DNA from: Pseudomonas sp. A-RE-19
Lineage (GTDB): Bacteria; Pseudomonadota; Gammaproteobacteria; Pseudomonadales; Pseudomonadaceae
Assembly: GCF_019956555.1 (NCBI RefSeq)
Contig: NZ_JAHBDQ010000009.1
Span: 62,001 to 126,000, forward strand
Direction: 5' to 3'
Length of the DNA stretch: 64,000 nucleotides
The position numbers and the translations under genes are program-made. Positions within the stretch are counted from its first letter, which is position 1. The number at the start of each line of letters is the position of its first letter. Positions 8,618 through 19,972 of this stretch are shown one piece after another. Below the pieces are notes generated by a model. That model worked only from the letters and a program-made list of their open reading frames with translations. It did no database searches and was not told the origin of the DNA.

Positions 8618-9697
8618 ATGAACTCGTCCGCCTCTGCTCTGCCGCTGTCCACCCTGAGCCCTGCCAATGAAGCGTTGACCTTGCGTCTGCCCAGCTCATT
8701 GCAGCTCAAACAGCAATTACCCCTCAGCAACGCCCTGACTCGGCAAGTCGCCGCCCACCGTCAAGCGGTTCGCGCGATCCTCAACGGTGAAGACTCCCGT
8801 CTGCTGGTCATCGTCGGGCCCTGCTCGCTTCACGATCCCCGCTCAGCCCTCGAATACGCCGCCAACCTGGCCCGCCTGTCTGCACACGTCAGCGATGAGA
8901 TGCTGCTGGTGATGCGCGCCTACGTCGAAAAACCCCGCACCACGGTCGGCTGGAAAGGCCTGGCCTACGACCCGCATCTGGATGGCAGCGACGACATGGC
9001 GGGCGGTTTGACGCTGTCCCGCGAATTGATGCGAGACATGCTCCAACTGGGTTTACCCGTTGCCACTGAACTGCTGCAACCGATGGCCGCCGGCTACTTT
9101 GACGACCTGCTGAGCTGGGTAGCGATTGGCGCCCGTACCACCGAATCGCAAATCCACCGGGAGATGGCCAGCGGCCTGAGCATGCCGGTAGGGTTCAAGA
9201 ACGGCACCGATGGCGGTGTGGCTGTCGCCAGCGACGCCATGCGTTCGGCTGCTCATCCGCATCGCCATTTCGGCGTCGATAGCCAAGGGCATCCTGCAAT
9301 TATTCAGACACAGGGCAACCCCGACACCCATCTGGTATTGCGCGGGGGCCATCGAGGGCCGAACTACAACCGCGACAGCATCGCCCAGGTACACAGCGAT
9401 TTGACCAGGCTCAAGATCCCGGCGCGGATCATGGTCGACTGCAGCCATGCCAACAGTGGTAAAGACCCGTTGCGTCAGCCAGCCGTGTTCAACGACGTGC
9501 TTGAACAACGGCTGCAAGGTGATCGTTCGCTGGTCGGCATGATGATTGAAAGCCATTTGTTCGAAGGCTGCCAGCCGTTGAGCCCTTCACTGCATTACGG
9601 CGTGTCGGTAACGGACGGCTGCCTGGGCTGGACAGGGACGGAGCAGTTGTTGCAGCAGGCAGCCGAGCGACTTCGTGCTCAGCGCCGTACTCAATAG
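8618..9697 (+). CDS. 3-deoxy-7-phosphoheptulonate synthase, class I (DAHP synthase)
   Basis: 359 residues from the ATG with AGGA at about -12; a TTG start at 8552 is less likely. It condenses phosphoenolpyruvate with erythrose-4-phosphate, the entry to the shikimate pathway. AroFGH-family signatures are IVGPCSLHDPRSALEYA, MRAYVEKPRTTVGWKGLAYD, SGLSMPVGFKNGTDG and MVDCSHANSGK. Pseudomonads carry several isoenzymes that differ in feedback inhibition, and which one this is cannot be fixed by eye. Expression is probably controlled by the leader/attenuator upstream (8154-8369). A long hairpin terminator follows at 9714. Confidence 0.95.
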   Translation: MNSSASALPLSTLSPANEALTLRLPSSLQLKQQLPLSNALTRQVAAHRQAVRAILNGEDSRLLVIVGPCSLHDPRSALEYAANLARLSAHVSDEMLLVMRAYVEKPRTTVGWKGLAYDPHLDGSDDMAGGLTLSRELMRDMLQLGLPVATELLQPMAAGYFDDLLSWVAIGARTTESQIHREMASGLSMPVGFKNGTDGGVAVASDAMRSAAHPHRHFGVDSQGHPAIIQTQGNPDTHLVLRGGHRGPNYNRDSIAQVHSDLTRLKIPARIMVDCSHANSGKDPLRQPAVFNDVLEQRLQGDRSLVGMMIESHLFEGCQPLSPSLHYGVSVTDGCLGWTGTEQLLQQAAERLRAQRRTQ

Positions 9698-9713
9698 CTA
9701 AAGTGACCAGCGC

Positions 9714-9749
9714 CCGCCTTCCGGTTTTCAATCGAAAACCGGAAGGCGG
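9714..9749. terminator. Bidirectional terminator between convergent genes
   Basis: A perfect 16-bp stem (CCGCCTTCCGGTTTTC with its complement) around AATC lies between the DAHP synthase stop and the convergent hypothetical gene's stop. The inner T/A runs and convergent placement suit termination on both strands, though no long external T tract is present. Confidence 0.6.
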
Positions 9750-9765
9750 TTGACGTTAAACCGGT

Positions 9766-10818
9766 TTACGACTGCACTTGCACCAGCGTGGCTTCGGACT
9801 GCTGGCTCACATCATCGAGGCGCTCGACCGAATAGGCTACTCGGACCGTCAAATCCCGATGTTCACGCCAGAACCTGTAGGGAACGATAAACACCAGCGG
9901 TTGACCGGCCATTTCCCTCGAAATCTCACGATCATCACGATGATTGAAATGCTCCCCGTCACATTTCAGATAGACCAGCTCGCCCTCTTCCGCCTGGGCA
10001 TTGTCGATCACGACGGTGACACCATCGATCGCATCTTGCAGATCCAGCCAACCCTCATCGGCTTCCAGCACGGTCGGAGGCAAAAGCGGCCCTCGCTCCA
10101 GCGGGCCTATCAACAGTTGTACAGGCTCCGAGAAGCGTGACGCTTGCCCCTTCCGCTCGACGCAGTAGCTAACCGTAACGGCTGCCCCGAGATTGGGGGC
10201 AATACAGTCGGGATCTACCCAGAATGACAGTTCACCGCCGACTGCAAAGAATTCGACTTTCAATGTGTCATCGAAGCTCGCTTGTGGCGTAACACCTGTC
10301 CAGGACAGCAAGACCCGATCACCAACCGCCATCCGTGCATACGGTTTGATCGTTATGCGCACGCCCTCGGCAACCCTGTCCGGATCGAGCGTGCCGCCCA
10401 CCGCATCGTCAACAACCAGAGGCAGCAACGCTGGCCGGACGTCACCGACATTCAGGTATAAACGCCTGGACTCCACAGGTTCACAAAGGAGGGCGCTGTA
10501 GAGCGCGTAGTAAACCTCGAGTGAACCACCGTCCAGTGCGGCAATGTGCGCGCCCCCTACGCAAAAGACCATCGCCCTGCCCACCTGAGCTTCGCTGACA
10601 AAGCGCGACACTTCATGCCGATACAAAGCCCCCTGCGCATCGATACCTGACCAGTACATGACCAGTTTGTCTCCGCAGGCCATGTCCGGGTAAGGCGCGA
10701 CGGTGATAATGGCCTTATTGTCGGCCGGATCGAGCGTGGCGTTATCCGCCTGATCCAGCTGTGGTGCCGCCATGCATTGCTCTAAAACGCTCAAGTAATC
10801 GGCTTTATAAGTAGTCAT
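9766..10818 (-). CDS. Hypothetical protein with three beta-sandwich-like repeats
   Basis: 350 residues, no signal peptide and no membrane segment. Three repeats of about 105 residues are visible, each opening with a proline-rich lead and a [IV]-x-[IV]-x-P-Y-x-x-M-A-x-G-D-x-[LV]-x-[ML]-x-W-x-G core (ITVAPYPDMACGDKLVMYWS at about 37; ITIKPYARMAVGDRVLLSWT at about 153; a degenerate VVIDNAQAEEGELVYLKC at about 271) and closing with V-x-Y-x-V/A-x-R/S. This pattern suggests tandem Ig-like domains of a type repeated in pseudomonad cytosolic or surface proteins of unknown role. It is convergent with the DAHP synthase gene. I do not recognise a function. Confidence 0.75.
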   Translation of the reverse strand: MTTYKADYLSVLEQCMAAPQLDQADNATLDPADNKAIITVAPYPDMACGDKLVMYWSGIDAQGALYRHEVSRFVSEAQVGRAMVFCVGGAHIAALDGGSLEVYYALYSALLCEPVESRRLYLNVGDVRPALLPLVVDDAVGGTLDPDRVAEGVRITIKPYARMAVGDRVLLSWTGVTPQASFDDTLKVEFFAVGGELSFWVDPDCIAPNLGAAVTVSYCVERKGQASRFSEPVQLLIGPLERGPLLPPTVLEADEGWLDLQDAIDGVTVVIDNAQAEEGELVYLKCDGEHFNHRDDREISREMAGQPLVFIVPYRFWREHRDLTVRVAYSVERLDDVSQQSEATLVQVQS

Positions 10819-10877
10819 TCATACACTCCAGTCCTTGGAATCAATGCCGCCTTGAGGTCGGCATCGAACGAAGCCTA

Positions 10878-11020
10878 TTGAAACCCGTGGTGCTGATTCT
10901 CGCTGCCGGACAATCGCGTCGGTTTGCACGGTAAAAGGACGTTTCAGAGGTAGGTCATTACGAAGAAGTGTGCAGCCATCGTTAAAAGGATGTCCGGATA
11001 TTCCGACCAAGACCTCATGT
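10878..11020 (+). pseudogene. MocA-like nucleotidyltransferase, N-terminal remnant
   Basis: In the 338-base gap between the hypothetical gene and the lipase, a TTG-started frame reads KPVVLILAAGQSRRFAR and then stops. The motif LxLAAGxSxRFG is the nucleotide-binding loop of MocA/MobA-type cytidylyl- or guanylyltransferases. After a one-base shift the frame continues GRSLRRSVQPSL, which resembles the following family segment (DGxSLLxxSVQ). Nothing further is recognisable. It looks like the decayed first 45 codons of a lost gene. Apart from it the gap shows nothing I can name. Confidence 0.35.
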
Positions 11021-11156
11021 TCATTCGAGCTTTCGTACAATTTCTATTCCGTTTTCATCAGGTTACAGCGGCTTTTTCATACATCGCCGAGCAGGTGGTG
11101 TGCTTTAGAGTGCCCCCTTGAGCACACACCTGACCTACTGCGAAAAAGGAATGTAC

Positions 11157-12038
11157 ATGCTACGGAATGCAACCACTCAGTATCCGATCCTGCTGGTCCA
11201 TGGGCTATTCGGCTTCGATCGCATCGGCAATCTGGAACTGTTCCATGACGTCAAACTGGCCCTGAGAAGCGCTGGCGCTCGGGTCTTCATCCCGCATCTA
11301 TCGGCGACCCACAGCAATGAAGCCCGCGGAGAACAACTGTTGGCACAGATTGACCGGGTTCTGGAAGGAACCGGTGCAAGCAAAGTCAACCTGATCGGTC
11401 ATAGCCAGGGCGCATTGGCGGCACGATACGCCGCGGCGCTGGCACCAGAAGCAGTCGCTTCGGTGACATCGGTCAGCGGGCCGAACCACGGCTCGGAACT
11501 GGCCGATTTTTTGCGCAAGGCGCTGACGCCCGGGCGCCTGCCAGAGCATGTCGCCGCAGCGGTGGCGACCCTGTTCGCCGACTTCCTGTCGTTGCTCAGT
11601 GGCAACCGGCATCTGCCGCAGAATGCAATCGCTGCGCTCAACGCACTGACCACCGAAGGCGTTGGCGCATTCAATGACCAGTACCCTCAAGGATTGCCGA
11701 AAACCTGGGGCGGCAAGGGCCGCGAACTGGTCAATGGTGTGCGTTATTACTCCTGGAGCGGCACCTTGCCGGCAAACAGCCTTGTCGAGGGACTCCATGC
11801 GCTGCATCCACTGCATGGGTTCCTCCGGGCCTTTTCCCAATACTTCACCACCGAAGCCGAGCAGAACGACGGTATGGTCGGCCGATTCAGCTCTCATCTG
11901 GGTAAAGTGATCCGTTCGAACTATCCGCTGGATCATCTGGACAGCCTCAGCCAGACAACCGGTCAGGTCCGCAAGGGCATCGACCCGATCGTCCTGTATG
12001 TGCAGCATGCCGAACGCTTGAGAAATGCCGGCCTTTAG
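11157..12038 (+). CDS. Triacylglycerol lipase-like alpha/beta hydrolase (family I.1 type)
   Basis: 293 residues from the second ATG (11157), because AAAAGGA directly abuts the ATG at 11151 and is properly spaced for 11157. Lipase family I.1 features are the oxyanion loop ILLVHGLFGFDRIGN, the nucleophile elbow VNLIGHSQGALAARYAA (Ser), VSGPNHGSELADFL and the C-terminal NDGMVGRFSSHLGKVIRSNY, followed by a His in YPLDHLDSL. The secreted members have a signal peptide and a Lif chaperone gene; here there is neither, so the enzyme is probably cytoplasmic or exported by another route. A parvulin gene follows on the same strand. Confidence 0.85.
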   Translation: MLRNATTQYPILLVHGLFGFDRIGNLELFHDVKLALRSAGARVFIPHLSATHSNEARGEQLLAQIDRVLEGTGASKVNLIGHSQGALAARYAAALAPEAVASVTSVSGPNHGSELADFLRKALTPGRLPEHVAAAVATLFADFLSLLSGNRHLPQNAIAALNALTTEGVGAFNDQYPQGLPKTWGGKGRELVNGVRYYSWSGTLPANSLVEGLHALHPLHGFLRAFSQYFTTEAEQNDGMVGRFSSHLGKVIRSNYPLDHLDSLSQTTGQVRKGIDPIVLYVQHAERLRNAGL

Positions 12039-12142
12039 GCAATGCCATAAAAGCAGCATATGAACGGAACTTTGAGGGAGAAATAGCCCACTGAATCCGG
12101 TAGGCTCCACACTTTATTGAACATTGAATGGAGAGTTTTCCC

Positions 12143-12424
12143 ATGGCCAAAGCCACTGCCCGTCACATCCTGGTTTCCAGCGAAGAAAAGTGCAACGAAC
12201 TCAAGGCCCAGATCGAGGCCGGTGCCGATTTCGCCGAAGTTGCCAAAGCCAACTCGTCCTGCCCGTCCAGCCGCCAGGGCGGTGACCTGGGTTCGTTCGG
12301 CCCAGGCCAGATGGTCAAGGAATTCGACACCGTGGTCTTCAGCGCACCGGTTAACGTAGTGCAAGGCCCGGTCAAGACCCAGTTCGGTTATCACCTGCTG
12401 GAAGTGACCAGCCGTCAGGACTGA
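12143..12424 (+). CDS. ppiC: Parvulin-type peptidyl-prolyl cis-trans isomerase
   Basis: 93 residues, a single parvulin domain with GGAGAG upstream. Core motifs are ARHILVSSEE, FAEVAKANSSCPSS, QGGDLGSFGPGQMV, VVFSAPVNVVQGPV and TQFGYHLLEV. It catalyses proline cis-trans isomerisation; without a signal peptide or anchor it is cytoplasmic, like E. coli PpiC. A typical terminator follows at once, so it is a short transcription unit. A second paralogue lies at 28213. Confidence 0.95.
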   Translation: MAKATARHILVSSEEKCNELKAQIEAGADFAEVAKANSSCPSSRQGGDLGSFGPGQMVKEFDTVVFSAPVNVVQGPVKTQFGYHLLEVTSRQD

Positions 12425-12442
12425 TCAACCCTTGAGTTTGCT

Positions 12443-12480
12443 ACACAACGGCCCGCCTTTTGGTGGGCCGTTGTGTTTTC
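12443..12480 (+). terminator. Rho-independent terminator after ppiC
   Basis: ACAACGGCCCGCC pairs with GGTGGGCCGTTGT (one G-T) around a short T-rich loop and is followed by GTTTTC; it begins 19 bases after the ppiC stop. Confidence 0.8.
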
Positions 12481-12559
12481 GTTACGTGATACGGCTGGCG
12501 AGGGACGCGCCGCTAGCGTACAAATTGTGGTTATTGACCACCCGGCTCTAAGGCTGACA

Positions 12560-14428
12560 ATGCGACTGGCTTTCCCCACTTTATTATTCACTGCCGTGGC
12601 CCTGCTGTTGGGCGCCGCCGGTGTGAACGCGGCACCGCAACATGCATTGACCGTGTACGGTGAACCGGCGAAGTATCCCGCTGGCTTCAGTCATTTTGCC
12701 TACACCAACCCGCAAGCACCCAAGGGCGGCACAATGCGTCGTTCGGCGATGGAAATCGGCCATTTCGACCATATCCTTCCATATATAGACAAGGGCATCG
12801 GCGTCACGCAGATCGACGGCCTGATCTATTCGCCCCTGGCCCAGCGTTCACTGGACGAACCCTATACCGTGTACGGCCTGGTGGCGCAGAAGATGGAGCG
12901 TTCCGATGACGGACTGTCCCTGCGTTTCTACCTGAACCCCAAAGCTCGCTTCGCCGACGGCAAGCCGATCACCGCCGAAGACGTGCGCTACACCTTCGAC
13001 CTGCTGATGACCCAGGGCAGCCTGCGTTATCGCACGCAATTCGCCGACGTCAAAGGCCTGGAACTGGAGTCACCGCTAACCATTCGCTTCGACTTCAAGA
13101 GCAACGAAAACCGCACCCTGCCCCTCGACATCGCCACCTTGCCGGTGCTTCCCGAGCACTGGTGGAAAACCCGTGACTTCGCCAATGGTGGCGGTTACGA
13201 ACCACCGCTGGGTAGCGGGCCGTATCGCGTGAGCAAGGTCGACTCCGGGCGCAGCATCACCTTCGAGCGTAACGCCGACTGGTGGGGCAAGGATTTACCG
13301 GTCAGCCGCGGCCTGTACAACTTCGATCATTTCAGCATCGAGTACTTCGGCGACACCGACGTCGCCCGTCAGGTGCTGCGTGGCGGGGCCTACGACTACA
13401 ACCGCGAATTCTCCGCCACCGCCTATTCCATCGGCTATGACAGCCCGGCCCTGAGCGACGGTCGCCTGCAAAAGGCCCACCTCGCCAAAGAGGCACCGCA
13501 ACCGGCCCAGGGCTTTGTGTTCAATCTGCAAAACCCGATGTTCCAGGACCGTCGAGTGCGTCAGGCCCTGGCCATGCTCTGGGATTTCGAGTGGAGCAAC
13601 CGGCAGATGATGCGCGACCTCTACATCCGCCAGCAGAGCTTTTTTTCCAACACCGGCCTCGCCGCCCGGCAACTGCCCGACGCAGGTGAACGGGCGATTC
13701 TCGAACCACTGCGCGGGCAGATTCCCGATGAAGTCTTCACCCAGGTCTTCGAAGCACCGAAAACCGACGGCAGCGGTGTGATTCGCGACAAACAACTACA
13801 AGCCCTGGACTTGCTGGAACAGGCTGGCTGGAAACCCGATGGCGATCAACTGGTCAACGCCGAAGGTCAACCGCTGAGCTTCACCTTCCTGATCAGCCAG
13901 AACGGCATGGATCGACTGCTGCTGCCCTATAAGCGCACCCTGAAACAAATCGGCATCGACCTGAACATTCGCCGCATCGACGCTTCCCAGTACGTCAACC
14001 GTCTGATGTCCCGGGACTACGACATGATCGTCACCGGCTACCCGGTGACCAACTCGCCGGGCAACGAACTGTACAACTACTTCGGCTCCGCGGCGGCCAA
14101 CGATCCGGGTTCCAACAACTATATGGTGCTGAAGAACCCGGCGGTCGATACGCTGGTCAATGGTCTGGTCCGCGCCACCACCCAGGCCGACATGCTGCGT
14201 TACGCCCATGCCCTGGACCGCGTGCTGCAATGGAACTTCTACTGGATACCCAACTATTACCCGCCAGGCAGCTCGACCGTGTGGTGGAACCGCTTCGGCA
14301 TTCCGTCCGTGCAAGCCAGTAATGACGAAGCCATCGAGAGTTGGTGGGAAGTCAGCACCACCCCCCTGACCAATGAACAGATGACCGCCGAACTCATCAA
14401 GCGCGGCAACTCCGGAGGGCCGCACTGA
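12560..14428 (+). CDS. yejA: Extracellular solute-binding protein of a Yej-type peptide ABC transporter
   Basis: 622 residues from [20 protein letters not shown] with a signal peptide cut near VNA-AP. It belongs to SBP family 5 (DppA/OppA), subgroup Yej[31 protein letters not shown] near the N-terminus and the [20 protein letters not shown] core. YejABEF carries peptides and microcin C-like peptide-nucleotides into the cell; the P. aeruginosa relative is the Npp system. It is first of four genes that overlap by one base or lie close (yejA-yejB-yejE-yejF), clearly one operon. An in-frame upstream extension lies in the ppiC terminator and is not used. Confidence 0.9.
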   Translation: MRLAFPTLLFTAVALLLGAAGVNAAPQHALTVYGEPAKYPAGFSHFAYTNPQAPKGGTMRRSAMEIGHFDHILPYIDKGIGVTQIDGLIYSPLAQRSLDEPYTVYGLVAQKMERSDDGLSLRFYLNPKARFADGKPITAEDVRYTFDLLMTQGSLRYRTQFADVKGLELESPLTIRFDFKSNENRTLPLDIATLPVLPEHWWKTRDFANGGGYEPPLGSGPYRVSKVDSGRSITFERNADWWGKDLPVSRGLYNFDHFSIEYFGDTDVARQVLRGGAYDYNREFSATAYSIGYDSPALSDGRLQKAHLAKEAPQPAQGFVFNLQNPMFQDRRVRQALAMLWDFEWSNRQMMRDLYIRQQSFFSNTGLAARQLPDAGERAILEPLRGQIPDEVFTQVFEAPKTDGSGVIRDKQLQALDLLEQAGWKPDGDQLVNAEGQPLSFTFLISQNGMDRLLLPYKRTLKQIGIDLNIRRIDASQYVNRLMSRDYDMIVTGYPVTNSPGNELYNYFGSAAANDPGSNNYMVLKNPAVDTLVNGLVRATTQADMLRYAHALDRVLQWNFYWIPNYYPPGSSTVWWNRFGIPSVQASNDEAIESWWEVSTTPLTNEQMTAELIKRGNSGGPH

Positions 14429-15489
14429 TGTGGGCTTATGTACTGAGGCGCTTGCTGCTGATTATTCCGACGCTGGTGATCATTCTTCTGGTCAATTTCG
14501 TCATCGTCCAGGCCGCGCCCGGTGGCCCGGTGGAACAGGCCATCGCGCACTTGCAAGGCATCGGCGGCGCGAGTGTCGGGGGCGGTTCCAGCGAAGCCGT
14601 GCAAGGCAGTTCCCGTGCCAGTCGCGGGCTCGACCCGAAGCTGATCAAAGAGATTGAAAAGCAATACGGCTTCGACAAACCCGCACCGGAACGCTTGTGG
14701 CTGATGCTCAAGAGCTACGCCCGCCTCGACTTCGGCAAGAGCTTTTTCCGTGGTGCCACCGTTACCGACCTGATTCTGGAAAAAATGCCGGTGACCATTT
14801 CCCTCGGGCTCTGGGCGACGCTGATCACCTACCTGGTGTCGATCCCGCTGGGCATCCGCAAGGCGGTGCACCATGGCAGCCATTTCGATATCTGGAGCAG
14901 CACCGCGATCATCATCGGTTACGCCATGCCGGCGTTCCTGTTCGCGATGTTCCTGATCGTGGTCTTCGCCGGCGGCACCTCACTGAACTGGTTCCCGGTG
15001 CGCGGCCTGGTCTCGGACGACTTCGATTCGCTGTCGACCCTGGGCAAAATCGCTGACTACTTCTGGCACCTGGTGCTGCCGGTAACGGCGCTGGTGGTCG
15101 GTGGTTTCGCGACCCTGACCATCCTGACCAAAAACTCCTTTCTCAATGAAATCACCCGCCAGTATGTGGTCACCGCCCGAGCCAAGGGCTTGAGCGAACG
15201 CCGGGTGCTTTACGGCCATGTGTTTCGCAACGCGATGCTGCTGGTGGTGTCGGGGATTCCGCAGGCTTTCATCAGCGTATTTTTCGCCGGCTCGCTCCTG
15301 ATCGAAGTGATCTTCTCTCTCGATGGCCTGGGGCGCATGAGTTACGAAGCTGCGGTATCACGGGACTATCCGGTGGTATTCGGTTCGCTGTTCATCTTCA
15401 CCTTGTTTGGCCTGCTGATAAAAATCATCGGTGACCTCTGCTACACCCTGGTCGACCCGCGCATCGACTTCGCCGCGAGGAACGCCTGA
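14428..15489 (+). CDS. yejB: ABC transporter permease, YejB type
   Basis: 353 residues. It has an N-terminal helix ([20 protein letters not shown]), a long periplasmic loop and then five helices; the binding-protein-dependent EAA loop is [20 protein letters not shown]. Compared with DppB the extra loop (about residues 40-85, rich in G and S) is typical of YejB. It starts inside the yejA stop codon (ATGA-type 1-base overlap). Confidence 0.92.
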   Translation: MWAYVLRRLLLIIPTLVIILLVNFVIVQAAPGGPVEQAIAHLQGIGGASVGGGSSEAVQGSSRASRGLDPKLIKEIEKQYGFDKPAPERLWLMLKSYARLDFGKSFFRGATVTDLILEKMPVTISLGLWATLITYLVSIPLGIRKAVHHGSHFDIWSSTAIIIGYAMPAFLFAMFLIVVFAGGTSLNWFPVRGLVSDDFDSLSTLGKIADYFWHLVLPVTALVVGGFATLTILTKNSFLNEITRQYVVTARAKGLSERRVLYGHVFRNAMLLVVSGIPQAFISVFFAGSLLIEVIFSLDGLGRMSYEAAVSRDYPVVFGSLFIFTLFGLLIKIIGDLCYTLVDPRIDFAARNA

Positions 15490-16511
15490 TGTTCAAGCTC
15501 TCGCCGCTGGGCCGTCGCCGTTTCGAACGGTTCAAGAAAAACCGCCGGGGCTGGTGGTCACTGTGGTTGTTTGTCGGCCTGTTCCTGCTGACCCTGGGCG
15601 GAGAACTGATCGCCAACGACCAACCACTGATGCTCAGTTATCAGGGTTCGCTGTTCTTCCCGGCCTTCAAACGCCATACCGAGCAGGAGTTCGGTGGGCA
15701 ACTGCCATTTCAGGCCGACTACCGCAGCGATTACGTGCAGAAGCTGATCCACAAGGACGGCGGCTGGATGCTGTTTGCGCCGATCCCGTTCAGCGACGAC
15801 ACGCCCAATTACGATCTCAATCAACCAGCCCCCAGCCCGCCGTCGAAGGTCAACTGGCTGGGCACCGACGATCAGGCCCGCGACGTATTGGCCCGGGTGA
15901 TTTTCGGGGCGCGGGTGTCGATTCTGTTCGCGCTGGCGTTGACCTTTATCAGCGCGCTGATCGGCATCGCCGCCGGTGCCCTGCAAGGCTATTACGGCGG
16001 CTGGGTCGACCTGATCGGTCAGCGCTTGCTGGAAGTCTGGTCGGGGCTGCCAGTGCTGTACCTGTTGATCATTCTGTCGGGGTTCGTCGAGCCGAATTTC
16101 TGGTGGCTGCTGGGGATCATGGCGCTGTTTTCCTGGCTGGCGCTGGTGGACGTGGTGCGCGCCGAGTTCCTGCGCGGGCGCAATCTGGAATACGTCAAGG
16201 CCGCCCGTGCATTGGGCCTGACTGACCGCAAGGTGATCGTGCGGCACATTCTGCCCAATGCGATGAACGCGACGCTGAGCTATTTGCCGTTCATCCTGAC
16301 CGGGGCGATTTCCACCCTTACAGCATTGGATTTCCTCGGCTTCGGCATGCCGGCCGGCAGTGCATCGCTGGGCGAATTGATCGGTCAAGGCAAGCAGAAC
16401 CTGCAAGCACCGTGGCTGGGGCTGACAGCGTTTTTCACCCTGGCGCTGATTCTTTCTTTACTGGTGTTCATTGGCGAGGCGTTGCGAGATGCCTTTGATC
16501 CAAGATCTTGA
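15489..16511 (+). CDS. yejE: ABC transporter permease, YejE type
   Basis: 340 residues. An N-terminal helix (WWSLWLFVGLFLLTLGGELI) is followed by a periplasmic part with NDQPLMLSYQGSLFFPAF, typical of YejE, then NWLGTDDQARDVLARVIFGARVS and the EAA loop LRGRNLEYVKAARALGLTDRK. It overlaps the yejB stop by one base, and its TGA is 27 bases before yejF. Confidence 0.92.
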   Translation: MFKLSPLGRRRFERFKKNRRGWWSLWLFVGLFLLTLGGELIANDQPLMLSYQGSLFFPAFKRHTEQEFGGQLPFQADYRSDYVQKLIHKDGGWMLFAPIPFSDDTPNYDLNQPAPSPPSKVNWLGTDDQARDVLARVIFGARVSILFALALTFISALIGIAAGALQGYYGGWVDLIGQRLLEVWSGLPVLYLLIILSGFVEPNFWWLLGIMALFSWLALVDVVRAEFLRGRNLEYVKAARALGLTDRKVIVRHILPNAMNATLSYLPFILTGAISTLTALDFLGFGMPAGSASLGELIGQGKQNLQAPWLGLTAFFTLALILSLLVFIGEALRDAFDPRS

Positions 16512-16538
16512 TCCACGATCATGAAGCGGACTGTTGAT

Positions 16539-18119
16539 ATGAGTGACAACCTGATCGAAATCCGTGACCTCAGCGTGGCCTTCAGCGGCCAGACCGTGGT
16601 GCGCAACCTGTGCCTGGACATCCGTCCCGGCGAATGCCTGGCGCTGGTTGGCGAGTCGGGTTCCGGCAAATCGGTGACCGCCCACTCAGTCCTGCAACTG
16701 CTGCCCGAAAGCGGCACTGAAACCACCGGCAGCATTTGCTATCGTGGCCAGGAGTTGATCGGCGCCGACATCAAGACTTTGCGCGCGCTGCGCGGCAACC
16801 GGATCGCGATGATCTTTCAGGAGCCGATGACCTCCCTCAACCCGCTGCACAACATCGAAAAACAGATCGGCGAGACCCTGTTGCTGCATAAAGGGTTGGG
16901 CGGCAAAGCGGCGCAAGCGCGGATTCTCGAGTTGCTGCAACTGGTGGGCATCCAGAAGCCCGAAGAGCGGCTCAAGGCCTATCCCCACCAATTATCCGGC
17001 GGCCAGCGGCAACGGGTGATGATTGCCATGGCCCTGGCCTGCGAGCCGGAATTGCTGATCGCCGACGAGCCGACCACCGCGCTGGATGTGACGGTACAGC
17101 GCAAGATCCTGTTGCTGCTCAAATCCCTGCAACAGCGGCTCGGCATGTCGCTGCTGCTGATCAGCCACGACCTCAATCTGGTGCGCAGCATCGCCCAGCG
17201 GGTGTGCGTGATGCACGCCGGGGAAATCGTCGAGCAGGCACCCTGCGAGACACTGTTCACCGAGCCGAAACATCCTTACAGCTGCGTACTGCTGAACGCC
17301 GAACCGGAAGGTGAAGCCCTGCCCCGGGACGAGCGCGAAAACGTATTGGAGGTGAATAATCTACAGGTGCAGTTCGCCATCGGTGGCGGGCTGTTTCAGC
17401 GCAAAACTTACCTGCGCGCCGTGGACGGCATCAGTCTGAATGTTCAGCACGGCAAAACGCTGGGTATCGTCGGTGAGTCCGGTTCGGGCAAGTCGACCCT
17501 CGGTCAGGCGATCCTGCGCTTGCTCGACTCGGCAGGCAGCATTCGCTTTCAGGGTGAGGCGCTGGATGGCCTGACGCAAAAGCAGCTGCGACCGTGGCGC
17601 AAGAAGATGCAGGTGGTGTTCCAGGACCCTTTCGGCAGTCTCAGCCCGCGGATGTCCGTGGCGCAGATCATCAGTGAAGGCCTTGAGGTGCACAGCCAGT
17701 CCACCCCTGAGGAGTGCGAAGCGCAAGTGATCCGGGTGCTGGAAGAAGTCGGCCTGGACCCGCAAAGCCGCCATCGCTACCCGCACGAATTCTCCGGCGG
17801 CCAACGCCAGCGCATCGCCATTGCCCGCGCGCTGGTGCTCAAACCGGCGCTGATCCTGCTTGATGAACCGACCTCGGCGCTGGATCGCACGGTGCAAAAA
17901 CAAGTGGTCGCCCTGCTCCGCCAGCTTCAGGAGAAATATGGCCTGACCTACCTGTTCATCAGCCACGACCTGGCGGTGGTGCGCGCCCTGGCCCACGACA
18001 TGATTGTGATCAAGGACGGCAAAGTGGTGGAAAGCGGCGCCAGCCATGACGTGTTCGACTCACCGCAGCATCCCTATACCAAAGAGCTGTTGGCGGCGGC
18101 GCATCCGGGGTGGGCATAA
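16539..18119 (+). CDS. yejF: ABC transporter ATP-binding protein with two ATPase domains, YejF type
   Basis: 526 residues from [15 protein letters not shown]; an ATG six codons earlier is possible. It has two complete nucleotide-binding domains: Walker A GESGSGKS at about 38 and GESGSGKST at about 322, signature LSGGQRQRV and FSGGQRQRI, Walker [10 protein letters not shown] and LILLDEPTS, and an oligopeptide-type C-terminal extension after each. This DppDF-fusion layout is characteristic of YejF. It is the last gene of the operon and is followed by a REP doublet. Confidence 0.93.
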   Translation: MSDNLIEIRDLSVAFSGQTVVRNLCLDIRPGECLALVGESGSGKSVTAHSVLQLLPESGTETTGSICYRGQELIGADIKTLRALRGNRIAMIFQEPMTSLNPLHNIEKQIGETLLLHKGLGGKAAQARILELLQLVGIQKPEERLKAYPHQLSGGQRQRVMIAMALACEPELLIADEPTTALDVTVQRKILLLLKSLQQRLGMSLLLISHDLNLVRSIAQRVCVMHAGEIVEQAPCETLFTEPKHPYSCVLLNAEPEGEALPRDERENVLEVNNLQVQFAIGGGLFQRKTYLRAVDGISLNVQHGKTLGIVGESGSGKSTLGQAILRLLDSAGSIRFQGEALDGLTQKQLRPWRKKMQVVFQDPFGSLSPRMSVAQIISEGLEVHSQSTPEECEAQVIRVLEEVGLDPQSRHRYPHEFSGGQRQRIAIARALVLKPALILLDEPTSALDRTVQKQVVALLRQLQEKYGLTYLFISHDLAVVRALAHDMIVIKDGKVVESGASHDVFDSPQHPYTKELLAAAHPGWA

Positions 18120-18149
18120 TCGGCGTCATGCCGTCAGACCGCGTCGCGG

Positions 18150-18229
18150 CCATCGCGAGCAGGCTCGCTCCCACACTGGATTGCATTAACACCTCAATTC
18201 AAATGTGGGAGCGAGCCTGCTCGCGATGG
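18150..18229. repeat. REP doublet (inverted, CATCGCG outside)
   Basis: Left arm 18151-18174 (CATCGCGAGCAGGCTCGC...) and right arm 18205-18228 (GTGGGAGCGAGCCTGCTCGC...) are perfect inverted copies separated by 30 bases. It lies between yejF and the sigma-54 regulator gene. Confidence 0.9.
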
Positions 18230-18267
18230 GGTCCGAACAAACACCACACATTCTGGACATGAAGCCC

Positions 18268-19683
<1,416 letters not shown>

Positions 19684-19716
19684 AGAGACTCAGATCTACA
19701 TTGGTAGATATGGCCT

Positions 19717-19800
19717 CTTCGCGGGCAAGCCTCGCTCCTACAGGTAGTGCACATGTTGTAAATCACCACAACCCCGTAGGAGCGAGGCTTGCCCGCGAAA
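19717..19800. repeat. REP doublet, second sequence class
   Basis: Inverted arms 19718-19741 (TTCGCGGGCAAGCCTCGCTC...) and 19776-19799 (GTAGGAGCGAGGCTTGCCCG...). The arms share the GGAGCGAG head with the main class but have GGCTTGCCCGCGAA in place of CCTGCTCGCGAT. It separates the regulator gene from the sigma-54 promoter of the operon. Confidence 0.88.
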
Positions 19801-19898
19801 GCGTCAGCCCAGCCACCAAAAATCTCAATCCAGAGACAAGAACTCACACAGCCATCTCACAACTCAATAATTTCTTTATATTTCAACAACTTAACTTC

Positions 19899-19914
19899 TG
19901 GCACGAAACTCGCT
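19899..19914 (+). promoter_or_regulatory. Sigma-54 (-24/-12) promoter of the hydroxybutyrate operon
   Basis: TGGCAC-GAAAC-TCGCT differs from the TGGCAC-N5-TTGCW consensus at one base; the invariant GG (19900-19901) and GC (19912-19913) are ten bases apart. It lies 59 bases before the permease ATG and downstream of an AT-rich tract (ATAATTTCTTTATATTTC) that could host IHF. The adjacent gene encodes the matching sigma-54 activator. Confidence 0.75.
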
Positions 19915-19972
19915 AAAGCCCTCTCCTACAAAAGCTTCACCCTACAAAAATAACAATCGAAGGAGACACACC

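Noticed and set aside
9714..9749. REP element
   Set aside because: The arms match none of the REP classes; position and symmetry fit a terminator between convergent genes.
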